Shown here: positions 1 through 7,595 of the stretch, piece by piece
Layout of the letters: every line of letters starts with the position of its first letter
How positions within the stretch are numbered: position 1 is the first letter of the stretch
Origin: DASUGM01 sp036274055
Lineage (GTDB): Bacteria > Acidobacteriota > Vicinamibacteria > Vicinamibacterales > SCN-69-37
Direction of reading: 5' to 3'
Assembly (NCBI GenBank): GCA_036274055.1
Contig: DASUGM010000032.1
Span: forward strand, 1 to 45,520
Length of the DNA: 45,520 bases
Program-made: the position numbers and the translations under genes
Notes under the pieces: generated by a model
What the model was told of the DNA's origin: nothing
Databases searched by the model: none
Seen by the model: only the letters and a program-made list of their open reading frames with translations

Positions 1-18
1 TGTCACAAATGCTGCAAT

Positions 19-945
19 TCAAGATCCGACCCCAGAACCCGAACGCCGCGCCCGCGTCTGCTCCTCGAGCGCGTCGAGCGACTTCGGCCAGTCGTCTCTG
101 AGCAAGCGCGACAGCGATCGATCGGCGAGCAGCCGGCCGCCGGTTTGACAGGTCGGACAGTAGTTCGCCTCGTTGCTCGCGTAGCGAATCCGCTGAATCG
201 CCGTGCCGCACACCGGGCACGGTTTGCCGTAGCGGCCATGCGCGGCCATGCCGTCGCGGAACGCGGTGACCTTTTCCGGAAAGGCCGCGCCGGCCTCGGC
301 GATCAGCGCGTCCAGCCACGCCGTCAGCACCCGCACCGCCGCGGCATGCAGCCGCGCGATTTCCTCGGACGACAATCGCGACGTCAACTGCAGCGGTGAC
401 AGCTTCGCGGCGTGCAGGATCTCGTCGGAATAGGCGTTGCCGATCCCGCTCAACAGACGCGGATCCGTCAACGCACGCTTCAGCGTGTGATTCTCGCGGG
501 TCAGTGCCCGCGCGAATTCGTCCGGGCCCGCGCCCGGCACTTCGAGCCCGCCGCGATCGAAATCGCGCAGCGCGTTCTCACCGGCGACCAGGTGCAGCGA
601 CGCGCGCCGCTGCGCGCCGGCTTCGGTCAGCAGCAATGTGCCGGCGGCGAAATCGAAAGCCGCGAGGCCGACCTTCCCGGGAATCACTGCGCCGGCCGGC
701 TTCCACCGGAACCGGCCGCCGATCATCAGATGAATGACGACGAAGATCCCGTTGTCGAGCTGCCAGACGATCCGCTTGCCGATGCGGCGCACGGCACTCA
801 CTGACGCGCCGACGATCGCGCTCAGCGGGGGATCGACTGTGCGCAGGAGAAACGGGCTGGCAAGCCGGACACGTTCGAGGCGCGCGCCGACGATGCGCTG
901 ATGCAAGGCGTGAAGATAGAGCTCGACGTCGGGGAGCTCGGGCAT
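19..945 (-). CDS. Fpg/Nei-family DNA glycosylase
   Basis: Probable bifunctional base-excision repair enzyme that removes oxidised bases from DNA and nicks the abasic site. The protein (308 aa) starts MPELPDVE, matching the Fpg/Nei N-terminus with catalytic Pro2 and Glu3 after Met removal. Lys57 in RRIGKRIVW fits the conserved beta-hairpin lysine. The helix-two-turn-helix signature GIGNAYSDEIL lies at about 167-177. A C-terminal zinc finger has Cys243, Cys246, Cys263 and Cys266. About 30 residues follow the finger, a longer tail than in typical Fpg. It begins 3 nt after the zinc-ribbon gene and is probably cotranscribed with it. Whether it prefers purine (Fpg) or pyrimidine (Nei) lesions cannot be read from the sequence. 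Confidence 0.93.
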   Translation of the reverse strand: MPELPDVELYLHALHQRIVGARLERVRLASPFLLRTVDPPLSAIVGASVSAVRRIGKRIVWQLDNGIFVVIHLMIGGRFRWKPAGAVIPGKVGLAAFDFAAGTLLLTEAGAQRRASLHLVAGENALRDFDRGGLEVPGAGPDEFARALTRENHTLKRALTDPRLLSGIGNAYSDEILHAAKLSPLQLTSRLSSEEIARLHAAAVRVLTAWLDALIAEAGAAFPEKVTAFRDGMAAHGRYGKPCPVCGTAIQRIRYASNEANYCPTCQTGGRLLADRSLSRLLRDDWPKSLDALEEQTRARRSGSGVGS

Positions 946-948
946 CCG

Positions 949-1299
949 CTAGCGATTTTCTTTCAGCGGCTCCCTGACGTGAACGGGTTTCTGTTCGGGT
1001 TGCGGCGCGGGCGGATCGAAGTCGAGCCTGGGCACGTGATCGCTGGCCCGCGTGCGCGGCTTGCCCGGAGTGAGCTTCGGCTCGTCGTCGCCGAACCACT
1101 GTCCGAACAGACGCCGGACGGCGTGCAGCCGTCCTTCTTTGATGGTCTCTCGTGGCCCCGGCCGGCGCCAGCGGCGCCGCTCCTCGGACGGCAGCCAGTT
1201 GGACAGAAACGCGTAACGTTCCGACGCGCAAACGGGACAGTGCTCGCCCACGTAGAGCTCTTCGCAATCGAGACACAAGCGGGCGACACGCAATTGCAT
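949..1299 (-). CDS. small zinc-ribbon protein, unknown function
   Basis: Hypothetical protein of 116 aa. The N-terminal third carries a CxxC-x8-CxxC zinc ribbon (Cys9, Cys12, Cys21, Cys24). The C-terminal half is charged and proline-rich and probably disordered, with no signal peptide or membrane segment. I place the start at the ATG at 1299 because a GAGG-like site precedes it; an in-frame upstream start at 1335 is possible. The stop is 3 nt before the glycosylase start, so the two are likely one transcript. A role linked to DNA repair is only a guess from this pairing. Confidence 0.7.
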   Translation of the reverse strand: MQLRVARLCLDCEELYVGEHCPVCASERYAFLSNWLPSEERRRWRRPGPRETIKEGRLHAVRRLFGQWFGDDEPKLTPGKPRTRASDHVPRLDFDPPAPQPEQKPVHVREPLKENR

Positions 1300-1411
1300 G
1301 GCCCCTCGATTATCGGTCTTCGCGAGGAGCGGCACCAGCGACGAGTTTGTGACGCCGATGACACTTTTCGTCGGGGAGCGACGGGAAAAGAGCCAGAAGC
1401 GCCCGTCTAAA

Positions 1412-1586
1412 AGCCTTCAACATGGAGGGATGGAGAACACAGGAAGGTGGAGGTCAGGGAGAGCCTGAGTCCGGATACCTCTTGATGCCCTCCATCCGAA
1501 GTCAGTGTTCTTGTCTCAGCCCACATCCAGCAAGCTCTACCCAAAAGAAGAACCGCGCTCTTCTCCATCCCTCCATGTTGAAGGCT
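1412..1586. repeat. hairpin element a: 26-bp perfect inverted repeat
   Basis: The arms at 1412-1437 and 1561-1586 are exact reverse complements over 26 bp, separated by 123 bp. The element occupies most of the 413-bp gap between the divergent starts at 1299 and 1713; I see no gene in the rest of that gap. Just inside the right arm is an agaac...ctcttctc stretch shared with the element at 41918. The right end reads ggctcttg, shared with other copies. A 17-nt interior string (1484-1500) recurs in reverse complement at 20382-20398. Confidence 0.85.
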
Positions 1587-1712
1587 CTTGGTTTGCAACA
1601 TTGCGGCGTCACTACCCCATCTGGGTGTGAAGCAATCCCGCTGACGTCGTCGGCCGCGGAACCGAACACCACGAAACCGCCGCTCAGGTGTTCTTACCTG
1701 TGGGAGGCACAG

Positions 1713-2366
1713 ATGAAATCTGCACGACTCATGACAGCGCTGGCGGCGGCGGTCGTAGTGTCCGTCGGTCTGTCGGCACAGGGACGAAATTTCGCCGGGG
1801 TGTGGACGATTGATACAGAAAAGACGATGGCTGCCAACGGCGCTGCCGGCGGCGGTGGCGGCGCACGCGGGGGCGCCTTCGGCAGCGGCGGCGGTGGCGG
1901 CGGCGCCGCGGTCGCGCGAAGCGGCGGGGGCGGGGCTGGCGGTGCCGTCATCAGCGGCGGCGGCGGTGGTGGCGGCGCGGTCGCGCGCGGCACCGGCGGT
2001 GGCGGCGGCGGAGCGATGGTGGCCTCCGGTGGCGGCGGCCGCGGCGGCGCGATGCCGTCAGGCATGACGCTGTCGATCGATGCCAGCAGCTTCACCATCT
2101 CGCAAGGCGAGACGACGACGGTGTATCGCACCGACGGCTCGGTCAATAACATCGAATCCCCGGGACCGAAGACAACGGCGAAGGCGTCGTGGAAGGGCGA
2201 TTCCTTGATTATCGAGACGACGCGGGAAACGGAAAACGGCAACGTCGTCAGCACGGCGACCTGGTACCTCGAAGGCGCGTCGCTGGTGCGAGAGACGAAA
2301 TCGAGCAATGCCGCTGGCGAGCAGATGGTCCGCAAGACCTACTACAAGAAGGCCACGCAGAATTAA
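1713..2366 (+). CDS. secreted protein with large glycine-rich insertion
   Basis: Exported protein of 217 aa, function unknown. Residues 1-23 form a signal peptide ending near LSAQG. The mature N-terminus FAGVWTIDTEK resembles the opening strand of small secreted calycin-like domains common in soil bacteria. Residues 43-117 are then almost only Gly, Ala, Arg and Ser, before beta-strand-like sequence resumes (MTLSIDASSF ... WYLEGASLVRETKSS) to the end. The insertion therefore seems to sit inside one domain. The start at 1713 follows a GGGAGG site at 1702-1707; an open frame extends upstream but lacks a ribosome site. A strong hairpin follows at 2380. Confidence 0.8.
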   Translation: MKSARLMTALAAAVVVSVGLSAQGRNFAGVWTIDTEKTMAANGAAGGGGGARGGAFGSGGGGGGAAVARSGGGGAGGAVISGGGGGGGAVARGTGGGGGGAMVASGGGGRGGAMPSGMTLSIDASSFTISQGETTTVYRTDGSVNNIESPGPKTTAKASWKGDSLIIETTRETENGNVVSTATWYLEGASLVRETKSSNAAGEQMVRKTYYKKATQN

Positions 2367-2379
2367 CCAGCCTCAATCA

Positions 2380-2414
2380 CACCCTGGCCGCTTGGACAGA
2401 AAGCGGCCAGGGTG
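2380..2414 (+). terminator. 14-bp GC-rich hairpin after glycine-rich gene
   Basis: Positions 2380-2393 and 2401-2414 are perfect reverse complements (14 bp) around a 7-nt loop, 14 nt after the stop at 2366. There is no T-run, so this is a terminator or 3' stabilising hairpin by position and strength only. Confidence 0.65.
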
Positions 2415-2450
2415 CGGATTGAGAGATCACTGAGACCATTGTTAGTGGGG

Positions 2451-2610
2451 CAATGAGTGAGTGCGTGAATGCGGAAATGCGGCAATGCGGAAATGCGGCA
2501 ATGCGGCAATGCGGCAATGCGGCAATCAGCCGACCGGGCAATCAGCCAATCAGCCAATCAGTGAATGAAGCCCATTCACCCACTCACCCATTCACCCATT
2601 ACCCCATTGC
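2451..2610. repeat. 20-unit octamer array with strand switch
   Basis: The stretch divides exactly into 20 octamers. Fifteen plus-strand units run from 2451 to 2570 (two starting units, then gaatgcgg/aaatgcgg/caatgcgg types, then caatcagc types). Five units of the complementary type follow at 2571-2610 (cccattca, cccactca, cccattca, cccattac, cccattgc). Most units carry AAT or its complement ATT at a fixed phase. The outer parts can pair through gaatg/cattc and gagtg/cactc. It fills the gap between the terminator hairpin and the stop codon at 2612. Confidence 0.85.
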
Positions 2611-2611
2611 T

Positions 2612-3766
2612 TCAATTGACCGGCGTGATCCGCATCCGCAATGAGAACTGATGGCCCTCGAGAAGCGCCGCGAGTTGCGCGGGGCTGACCACGAGCACGC
2701 CACCGCGTGCGCCGCCGCCGCGGCCACCACCGCCACCACCGCCACCTCCGCCAGAGCCGCCAGTTCCGCGACTTGCAACCGCGCCGCCTCCAAAGGCGGC
2801 CGCACCACCCGCACCGCCGCGTCCGCCAGCGGTTTGACCTCGTCCGGCGCTGCCGACCATCTCGAATGAGAGCACCTCCTGCGCGCCCGGCATTGGCACG
2901 TTCACCGAGGTCGAGAAACTGAGGCCCGCCGGCGGCAGGCCGGCGCCGCTGGCGAGGCGATTCATCGACAGCACCATGTATTCGGCGCCGTCGGGTAAGC
3001 GGAACCGATCGATCGTTCCGGTGAGTTCGACGTCGATCTCTCCGCGGGTGGTCGTCACCGGAGTCGACGTGAAACTGAACCGGCCGCCCGCTTCCGGCAG
3101 ACGCACGACCTGATGAAACACCTGCGCGGTGTCGGTCGGCGACGTATGTGTCAGCCACAACTCGGCGTTCACGGGCTTGGCGCCGCCGGCGGTTGCACCG
3201 GGCGGCAATGAATTCGCCGCCGGCGCCGGCGCCGCGAGCGGCGTGCGCGCGAGGCGCACCTCCAGGCCGAGGCCGACGGCGCGGCACTCAGGCACCGGCG
3301 ACGAGTTGACGATGTGATCGAGCGGAATGCGATCGCCTTTGTGCAGCGTCAACTGCACCGTGCCGCCAGGGCCGTTGTTGATCTTCTTGCCGGCGTCCCA
3401 CATTCGCCGCCAGTCGAGGCTGACCACGACGTCCGTCTCCGACCGCGTGACCATCTGCGAGGCGACGCGCCAACCGAACGCCGCGTCGTTCGGCTCACTG
3501 GCGGCCGACGACGCGGGTGAGCACAGGTTCTTGCGACTGAACAAATGCACCAGGCCCGCGCCGCTGGTCGGCAAGGCGACGGTCTCGGCTCTGACGCTGC
3601 CATCCGGCAGATACACCGGGCTCACGAGGACGACAATCCACTCGCGCGGCGGTGCCTGTGGCGTGGCCGCTGCCGCTGGCGGCGAGATCTGCCCACCGGC
3701 GCCGGATTGCAGAAACATCCACGCTGACCACAACAGGACGGACGTCACGCTCACCTCAGTTCCCAC
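2612..3766 (-). CDS. secreted protein with glycine-rich C-terminal region
   Basis: Exported protein of 384 aa, unrecognised. A hydrophobic N-terminus (VTSVLLWSAWMFLQSGAGG) looks like a signal peptide. The body is beta-rich with no recognised catalytic motif. A long Gly/Arg/Ala run occupies roughly residues 310-355, followed by a short tail ending RMRITPVN. The annotated GTG start overlaps the end of the anti-sigma-like gene; an internal GTG at 3748, after a GAGGTG site, is equally likely and gives a cleaner signal peptide. It is the third gene of the sigma/anti-sigma operon, so it is probably made when that sigma factor is active. The stop sits 1 nt from the octamer array. Confidence 0.75.
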   Translation of the reverse strand: MGTEVSVTSVLLWSAWMFLQSGAGGQISPPAAAATPQAPPREWIVVLVSPVYLPDGSVRAETVALPTSGAGLVHLFSRKNLCSPASSAASEPNDAAFGWRVASQMVTRSETDVVVSLDWRRMWDAGKKINNGPGGTVQLTLHKGDRIPLDHIVNSSPVPECRAVGLGLEVRLARTPLAAPAPAANSLPPGATAGGAKPVNAELWLTHTSPTDTAQVFHQVVRLPEAGGRFSFTSTPVTTTRGEIDVELTGTIDRFRLPDGAEYMVLSMNRLASGAGLPPAGLSFSTSVNVPMPGAQEVLSFEMVGSAGRGQTAGGRGGAGGAAAFGGGAVASRGTGGSGGGGGGGGGGRGGGARGGVLVVSPAQLAALLEGHQFSLRMRITPVN

Positions 3767-4181
3767 CGCTTCGCGCCGAATCGGGATGGAATTCGAGCTG
3801 GATCACCCGCGTCGGCTGTGGTGCCGGAAACACGCCACGCACCGGCGCCGCCGCTGTAACCGGCGGCGCGGGCACGCTTGCGGTCGGCGTTGGCGCGACA
3901 CGCGCGGGCAGTGCGGATCGCGTGCCGGCAGCATAGCCGCCAGCCACGCAGGCGACGAGCGCCGCCGCGACCAGCCATCGCCGCGACGTCGAGACGGACG
4001 GCGATGCCGGCACGCGTGGATCCACCCCGACGTCCGGGTCCTGCTGCATCGCGTCGCGCAGCGCCCAGAGATCGACGAAATAGTCGCGGCCGGCGGCTTC
4101 CGACAATGCGTCCTTCAACGCCGCTGGATCGACGCGTTCGCCGTCGACGAACGCGTCAATCACTTCGAGATTCGCAGTCAT
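3756..4181 (-). CDS. membrane-anchored anti-sigma-like protein
   Basis: Small protein (141 aa) with a cytoplasmic N-terminal helical region (residues 1-65), one transmembrane segment near 69-85 (WLVAAALVACVAGGYAAG), and a Pro/Ala-rich periplasmic tail. Its start overlaps the sigma factor stop by ATGA. That arrangement and topology are typical of anti-sigma factors that hold an ECF sigma factor at the membrane. No zinc-binding HxxxCxxC motif of the ZAS type is visible, so the family assignment rests on context and topology. Confidence 0.75.
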   Translation of the reverse strand: MTANLEVIDAFVDGERVDPAALKDALSEAAGRDYFVDLWALRDAMQQDPDVGVDPRVPASPSVSTSRRWLVAAALVACVAGGYAAGTRSALPARVAPTPTASVPAPPVTAAAPVRGVFPAPQPTRVIQLEFHPDSARSGGN

Positions 4182-4705
4182 GATTCCTCCCTCGCGCCGT
4201 CTCCGGCGGCAGCGCAGCGAATGCCGCGCTGGTCGCGAAGCTGAAACGACGCTCCCAATTCCTGCCGGAGCGACTGGCGGGCGCGATGCAACCGCGCCCG
4301 AACCGCCTCCACCGACATCTCGCAGGTCGAGGCGATTTCCTGATAGCTCAAGCCGGCCGATTCGCGCAGAACGAAGACGTCACGGTCTTCCTCCGACAGG
4401 TGCGCGATCGCGGCCTGCAGCGCCGCCGACAATTCCTGCGTGCCCGGTACCGCCGCCTGCACGAGCGCGATCGTCAGCGGCCGGCGGCGGCCGTCGCGGA
4501 CGTGATTCAGCGCGAGGTTTCGGGCGATCCGGAACACCCAGGCTCGCCGGCCCGGCTCCGGCGCATCAGGCACGCCGGCCCGCGAGACGCGCAGGAAGAC
4601 CTCCTGCGTCAAATCGTCGGCGGCGTCGTTGCCGCCGATAATCCGGCGCAGATAACGGAACACGCCGTTCCGGTGGGCGGCATACAGGCGTTCGACGTCG
4701 GTCAC
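4178..4705 (-). CDS. RNA polymerase ECF sigma factor
   Basis: Alternative sigma factor of about 175 aa. Region 2 is seen in LYAAHRNGVFRYLRRI and DAADDLTQEVFLRV, and region 4 in LSEEDRDVFVLRESAGLS followed by the helix-turn-helix YQEIASTCEMSVEAVRARL. The open frame runs to 4798, but that start would overlap the divergent gene at 4782. The GTG at 4705 (VTDVERLYAAH) begins right before region 2 and has a TAGAGT hexamer 5 nt upstream, so I use it. It heads a three-gene operon with the anti-sigma-like and glycine-rich secreted proteins. Confidence 0.9.
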   Translation of the reverse strand: MTDVERLYAAHRNGVFRYLRRIIGGNDAADDLTQEVFLRVSRAGVPDAPEPGRRAWVFRIARNLALNHVRDGRRRPLTIALVQAAVPGTQELSAALQAAIAHLSEEDRDVFVLRESAGLSYQEIASTCEMSVEAVRARLHRARQSLRQELGASFQLRDQRGIRCAAAGDGAREES

Positions 4706-4710
4706 GCGTG

Positions 4711-4716
4711 ACTCTA
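4711..4716 (-). promoter_or_regulatory. -10-like TAGAGT, leaderless start of sigma gene
   Basis: TAGAGT on the minus strand lies 5 nt before the GTG at 4705, with no Shine-Dalgarno between. An overlapping TACTCT is the alternative -10. Confidence 0.45.
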
Positions 4717-4781
4717 GAGTAAAGAACCCCGGCGCCGGCCGAAAGTGTCCGGTGCCATAATCGCTACTGAAGGAGGGCGTC

Positions 4782-5813
4782 GTGCCCGTGACTGCCAACC
4801 GTCCCTATCGCAGCCGTTCGTGGATCGGAATCGTCGCCATGCTCCTTGCCGCCGCGGCAGGTTCGCAGGCGACCTCGGCGCAGACGTCATCGCTGCGCTT
4901 CGTCTCGACGGCATGGGCGCCCTTTACCAACGAGGCCGGCAAGCCCCGATTTGCGCTCGACCTCGTCGAGGAAGCGCTGCGCCGCGTCAACGTCAAGATC
5001 ACCACGTCGATTGTCGATCCCGCGCAGTTCACGACCGCGCTGCTGAGCGGACCGTTCGACGGCACCGCCGCCGCCTGGCGCGATGCCGAGCGCGAACGGG
5101 CGCTCGTCTTCTCGAAGCCCTACCTCGAGAACCGGCTGATTCTCGTTGGCCGGCGCGGCGCCGACGTGTCGGCGCCGTCGCTGTCCGCCCTCGCCGGCAA
5201 GCGCGTCGCCATCGTCGGCGGCTACTCGTACGGCGATCTCATCGACGCCGCCGGGCCGACGTTCGTCCGATCTCAATCGGAAGAAGACAGTCTCAGCCTG
5301 TTGCTGGGCAGCAAGGTCGAGTACACGCTGATGGACGAGCTCGTCGTCCATTACATTCTCACCAATCATCCGAGCGAAGCACAGGCGCGCCTGCAACTCG
5401 GCGCCAAACCGCTGATCACTCGGCAGTTGTATCTGGCGGTGCGGCGCTCGGTGCCCGACGCCGCCGCGATTGTCGATCACTTCAACGCGCAGGTGCGCAA
5501 TCTGATTGCCGACGGCACCTATCATCGTTTGCTGCACGTCGACTGGATCACCGCCGACATCGACGGCGACGGCACGCCGGAGTACGTCGCGCGGAGCACC
5601 CAGGCTGGCAAGACCGCGCCGATAACGGCGTATCCGTTGATCTCGATCGACGAGGGACTGAAGCAGCAGCGCGTGCAGGTCTCGCCACACTTCTATATCG
5701 GCGGTGCCTTCTACAACAGCTGGACCGACGTGCCGGACAACTACAAAGTCTCGACCGATCGCCCCGCAATCAGCCGATCGACCGGGAGCGTGTTTACCTT
5801 CACCTGGAAGTAA
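4782..5813 (+). CDS. periplasmic solute-binding-like protein (family 3 type)
   Basis: Exported protein of 343 aa. A signal peptide spans about residues 1-33 (WIGIVAMLLAAAAGSQATSA). The body fits the bacterial extracellular solute-binding family 3 fold: LRFVSTAWAPFTNEAG opening strand, FDGTAAAWRDAERERALVFSKPYLENRLILVG hinge region, and LAGKRVAIVGGYSYGD in lobe 2. The last 90 residues hold TADIDGDGTPEYVA, an EF-hand-like DxDGDGxxE segment, which is not part of the usual fold. The GTG start follows AGGAGG at 4771-4776. No permease or ATPase lies nearby, so uptake is unproven and sensing is possible. It is 7 nt from the radical SAM gene. Confidence 0.82.
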   Translation: MPVTANRPYRSRSWIGIVAMLLAAAAGSQATSAQTSSLRFVSTAWAPFTNEAGKPRFALDLVEEALRRVNVKITTSIVDPAQFTTALLSGPFDGTAAAWRDAERERALVFSKPYLENRLILVGRRGADVSAPSLSALAGKRVAIVGGYSYGDLIDAAGPTFVRSQSEEDSLSLLLGSKVEYTLMDELVVHYILTNHPSEAQARLQLGAKPLITRQLYLAVRRSVPDAAAIVDHFNAQVRNLIADGTYHRLLHVDWITADIDGDGTPEYVARSTQAGKTAPITAYPLISIDEGLKQQRVQVSPHFYIGGAFYNSWTDVPDNYKVSTDRPAISRSTGSVFTFTWK

Positions 5814-5820
5814 AACGCCC

Positions 5821-7542
5821 ATGAGGGAGGCCCATCCGCCTGCCGCCCCGAGCGGCGGCCGGCGCATCGTGCTCACCGCGCCGTTCACCGAGACGATCGA
5901 TCACGCCGGATTTTTCATCCAGATGAGCATGGCTTCCCTGCCGATGTGGCTCGAGGGCATTCTCAACCGCAAGTACCCGAAATGGCGCGAGGTCGAGCAC
6001 AACGCCGACGGCAGCGCGCGGACGATGCCGGCGGGGTTGCGGGTGCTCGAGGCGTCGCTGCTGCGCCACTACGCGCCCGAGGATCTCGTCGCCTGTTATC
6101 CGGACGATCTCGACCGTTTCATCGGCCCTGAGACCCGGGTGGTCGCGATCTCGACGCACAATCCGCTCGGGGTCACGTTCGCCGCCGGCGTCTACACGTC
6201 GATCTTCGGCGAGTCGCGCCAGCCGATCAACGCCCACTACGCCCGGCAGCTGTTCGATCGCGTCAAACAGAATCCGCACCGGCCGCGGTTTCAGGTGATC
6301 GTCGGCGGTTCCGGCGGCTGGCAGATCACCCAGAACAACGTCTGGGACGAGCTCGGCGTCGACTGCGTCGTCGAAGGACGCAGCGAGTCGGCGGACACGA
6401 TGGCGCTGTTCGATCGCGCGCTCGCCGGCGAGTCCCTGCCGCGGCACGTCGAGGTCGGGCATCCAAAGGACCGTGACAGCCTGCTGATGCCGGACAAGCG
6501 CACGACCTTCGGCGTCGTCGAGATGACGACCGGATGCGGCCGGCGCTGTCAGTTCTGCGTGCCGGATCTCAACCCGCAGATCGACGTGCCGAAGGAACGG
6601 ATCATGGCGGGCGTCAGCGCCAACGTCCGCGGCGGCAACAAGCAGATCTCGCTCGCCACCGAGGACATGTTCATCTGGGGCCAGGTGCGGACCGGGACGC
6701 CGTTCTATTTTCCCAACCGCGAGGCGCTGCTCGATCTCTACGCGAGCGTCGTCAACACGCCTGGCGTCGAGCAGCACGTCCTGAGTCACGCGACGATTGC
6801 GCCGGCGGTCGTCGATCCGGTGCTGATCCGGAGGCTATCGGAGCTGCTGCTCGACAAGAGTCCGATCCGGCTGCCGGTCTTGAGTTCACATCCCGGAAAG
6901 CGGGCGCTGGTGCCGCTGATTGGCCTGGAAACCGGCTCGACGCGGCTGGCGCGGCAGATCATGCCGAGCAAAGGCGTGCCGTTTTCGATTGACGACTGGC
7001 CGAGCGTCGTCGTCAACGGGCTGACGGTGTTGAACGCGCACAACTGGTTTCCGGCGATGACGCTGATCATCGGCAGTCCGGGCGAGACCGACGACGACAC
7101 GCGGGCGACGATCGATCTGATCTACGAGGTCGAGCGCCGCGGGCTGTTTGCGTTCTTCATTCCGTCGATCTTCACACCGCTCCACGACACCCGTCTCGAG
7201 CACGCCACCGGTGTCGCCGAAACGCGTCAGCTGACGCCGTTGCAATGGCAGCTGATGATGAAGTGCTGGAAGATGAACCTGCGGCCCGGCCAGATGAGCT
7301 GGTGGGGGCCGATGGCCTGGCGCACCGGCGCCATCGGTTTGTGGTTGTGGAAACTGCGCAAGCTCAACGGGCCGAACTTCACCTGGCCGATGCTGATGTT
7401 TGCCAGCGCCGCGCCGGAGTCGCTGATGGCGCGGATGGGCAAGCTCTATCCGGGCCGGCCGATCGAGATCAAGAGCCGCCAGGCGCTGCTCGCCACGGTC
7501 CGGCCATCGCAGCAGCAGTTTCTGCGCGCGGACGCGATCTAG
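5821..7542 (+). CDS. B12-binding-type radical SAM protein
   Basis: Iron-sulfur enzyme of 573 aa. The 4Fe-4S/SAM motif CGRRCQFC has Cys239, Cys243 and Cys246. The N-terminal half resembles a cobalamin-binding Rossmann region (VVAISTHNPLGVTF; RFQVIVGGSGGW; GVDCVVEGRSES), though a canonical DxHxxG is not seen, so B12 binding is uncertain. ATEDMFIWG and LIGLETGSTRLARQIM fit the barrel, and a 120-residue C-terminal domain follows. The ATG at 5821 is 7 nt after the solute-binding gene stop. The substrate is unknown; related enzymes methylate or rearrange lipids, peptides and cofactors. A strong hairpin follows. Confidence 0.88.
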   Translation: MREAHPPAAPSGGRRIVLTAPFTETIDHAGFFIQMSMASLPMWLEGILNRKYPKWREVEHNADGSARTMPAGLRVLEASLLRHYAPEDLVACYPDDLDRFIGPETRVVAISTHNPLGVTFAAGVYTSIFGESRQPINAHYARQLFDRVKQNPHRPRFQVIVGGSGGWQITQNNVWDELGVDCVVEGRSESADTMALFDRALAGESLPRHVEVGHPKDRDSLLMPDKRTTFGVVEMTTGCGRRCQFCVPDLNPQIDVPKERIMAGVSANVRGGNKQISLATEDMFIWGQVRTGTPFYFPNREALLDLYASVVNTPGVEQHVLSHATIAPAVVDPVLIRRLSELLLDKSPIRLPVLSSHPGKRALVPLIGLETGSTRLARQIMPSKGVPFSIDDWPSVVVNGLTVLNAHNWFPAMTLIIGSPGETDDDTRATIDLIYEVERRGLFAFFIPSIFTPLHDTRLEHATGVAETRQLTPLQWQLMMKCWKMNLRPGQMSWWGPMAWRTGAIGLWLWKLRKLNGPNFTWPMLMFASAAPESLMARMGKLYPGRPIEIKSRQALLATVRPSQQQFLRADAI

Positions 7543-7546
7543 GCTA

Positions 7547-7578
7547 CGACGCGGCCGTCCCGTTGGACGGCCGCGTCG
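7547..7578. terminator. 14-bp perfect hairpin between convergent genes
   Basis: Positions 7547-7560 and 7565-7578 are exact reverse complements around a CGTT loop, lying between the convergent stops at 7542 and 7596. It can serve both strands as a terminator; no T-run is present. Confidence 0.75.
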
Positions 7579-7595
7579 GCTGACGTGCGGACGCG

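Noticed and set aside
1694..2335. Proline-rich antisense frame over the glycine-rich gene
   Set aside because: It is the complement of the Gly codon run (GGC/GCC), so proline runs follow automatically.
2451..2610. CRISPR array
   Set aside because: Unit is 8 bp without spacers, and there are no cas genes in the window.
4706..4798. Upstream extension of the sigma factor to 4798
   Set aside because: It would overlap the divergent gene at 4782; the extension has no family similarity, and the GTG at 4705 fits the domain start.
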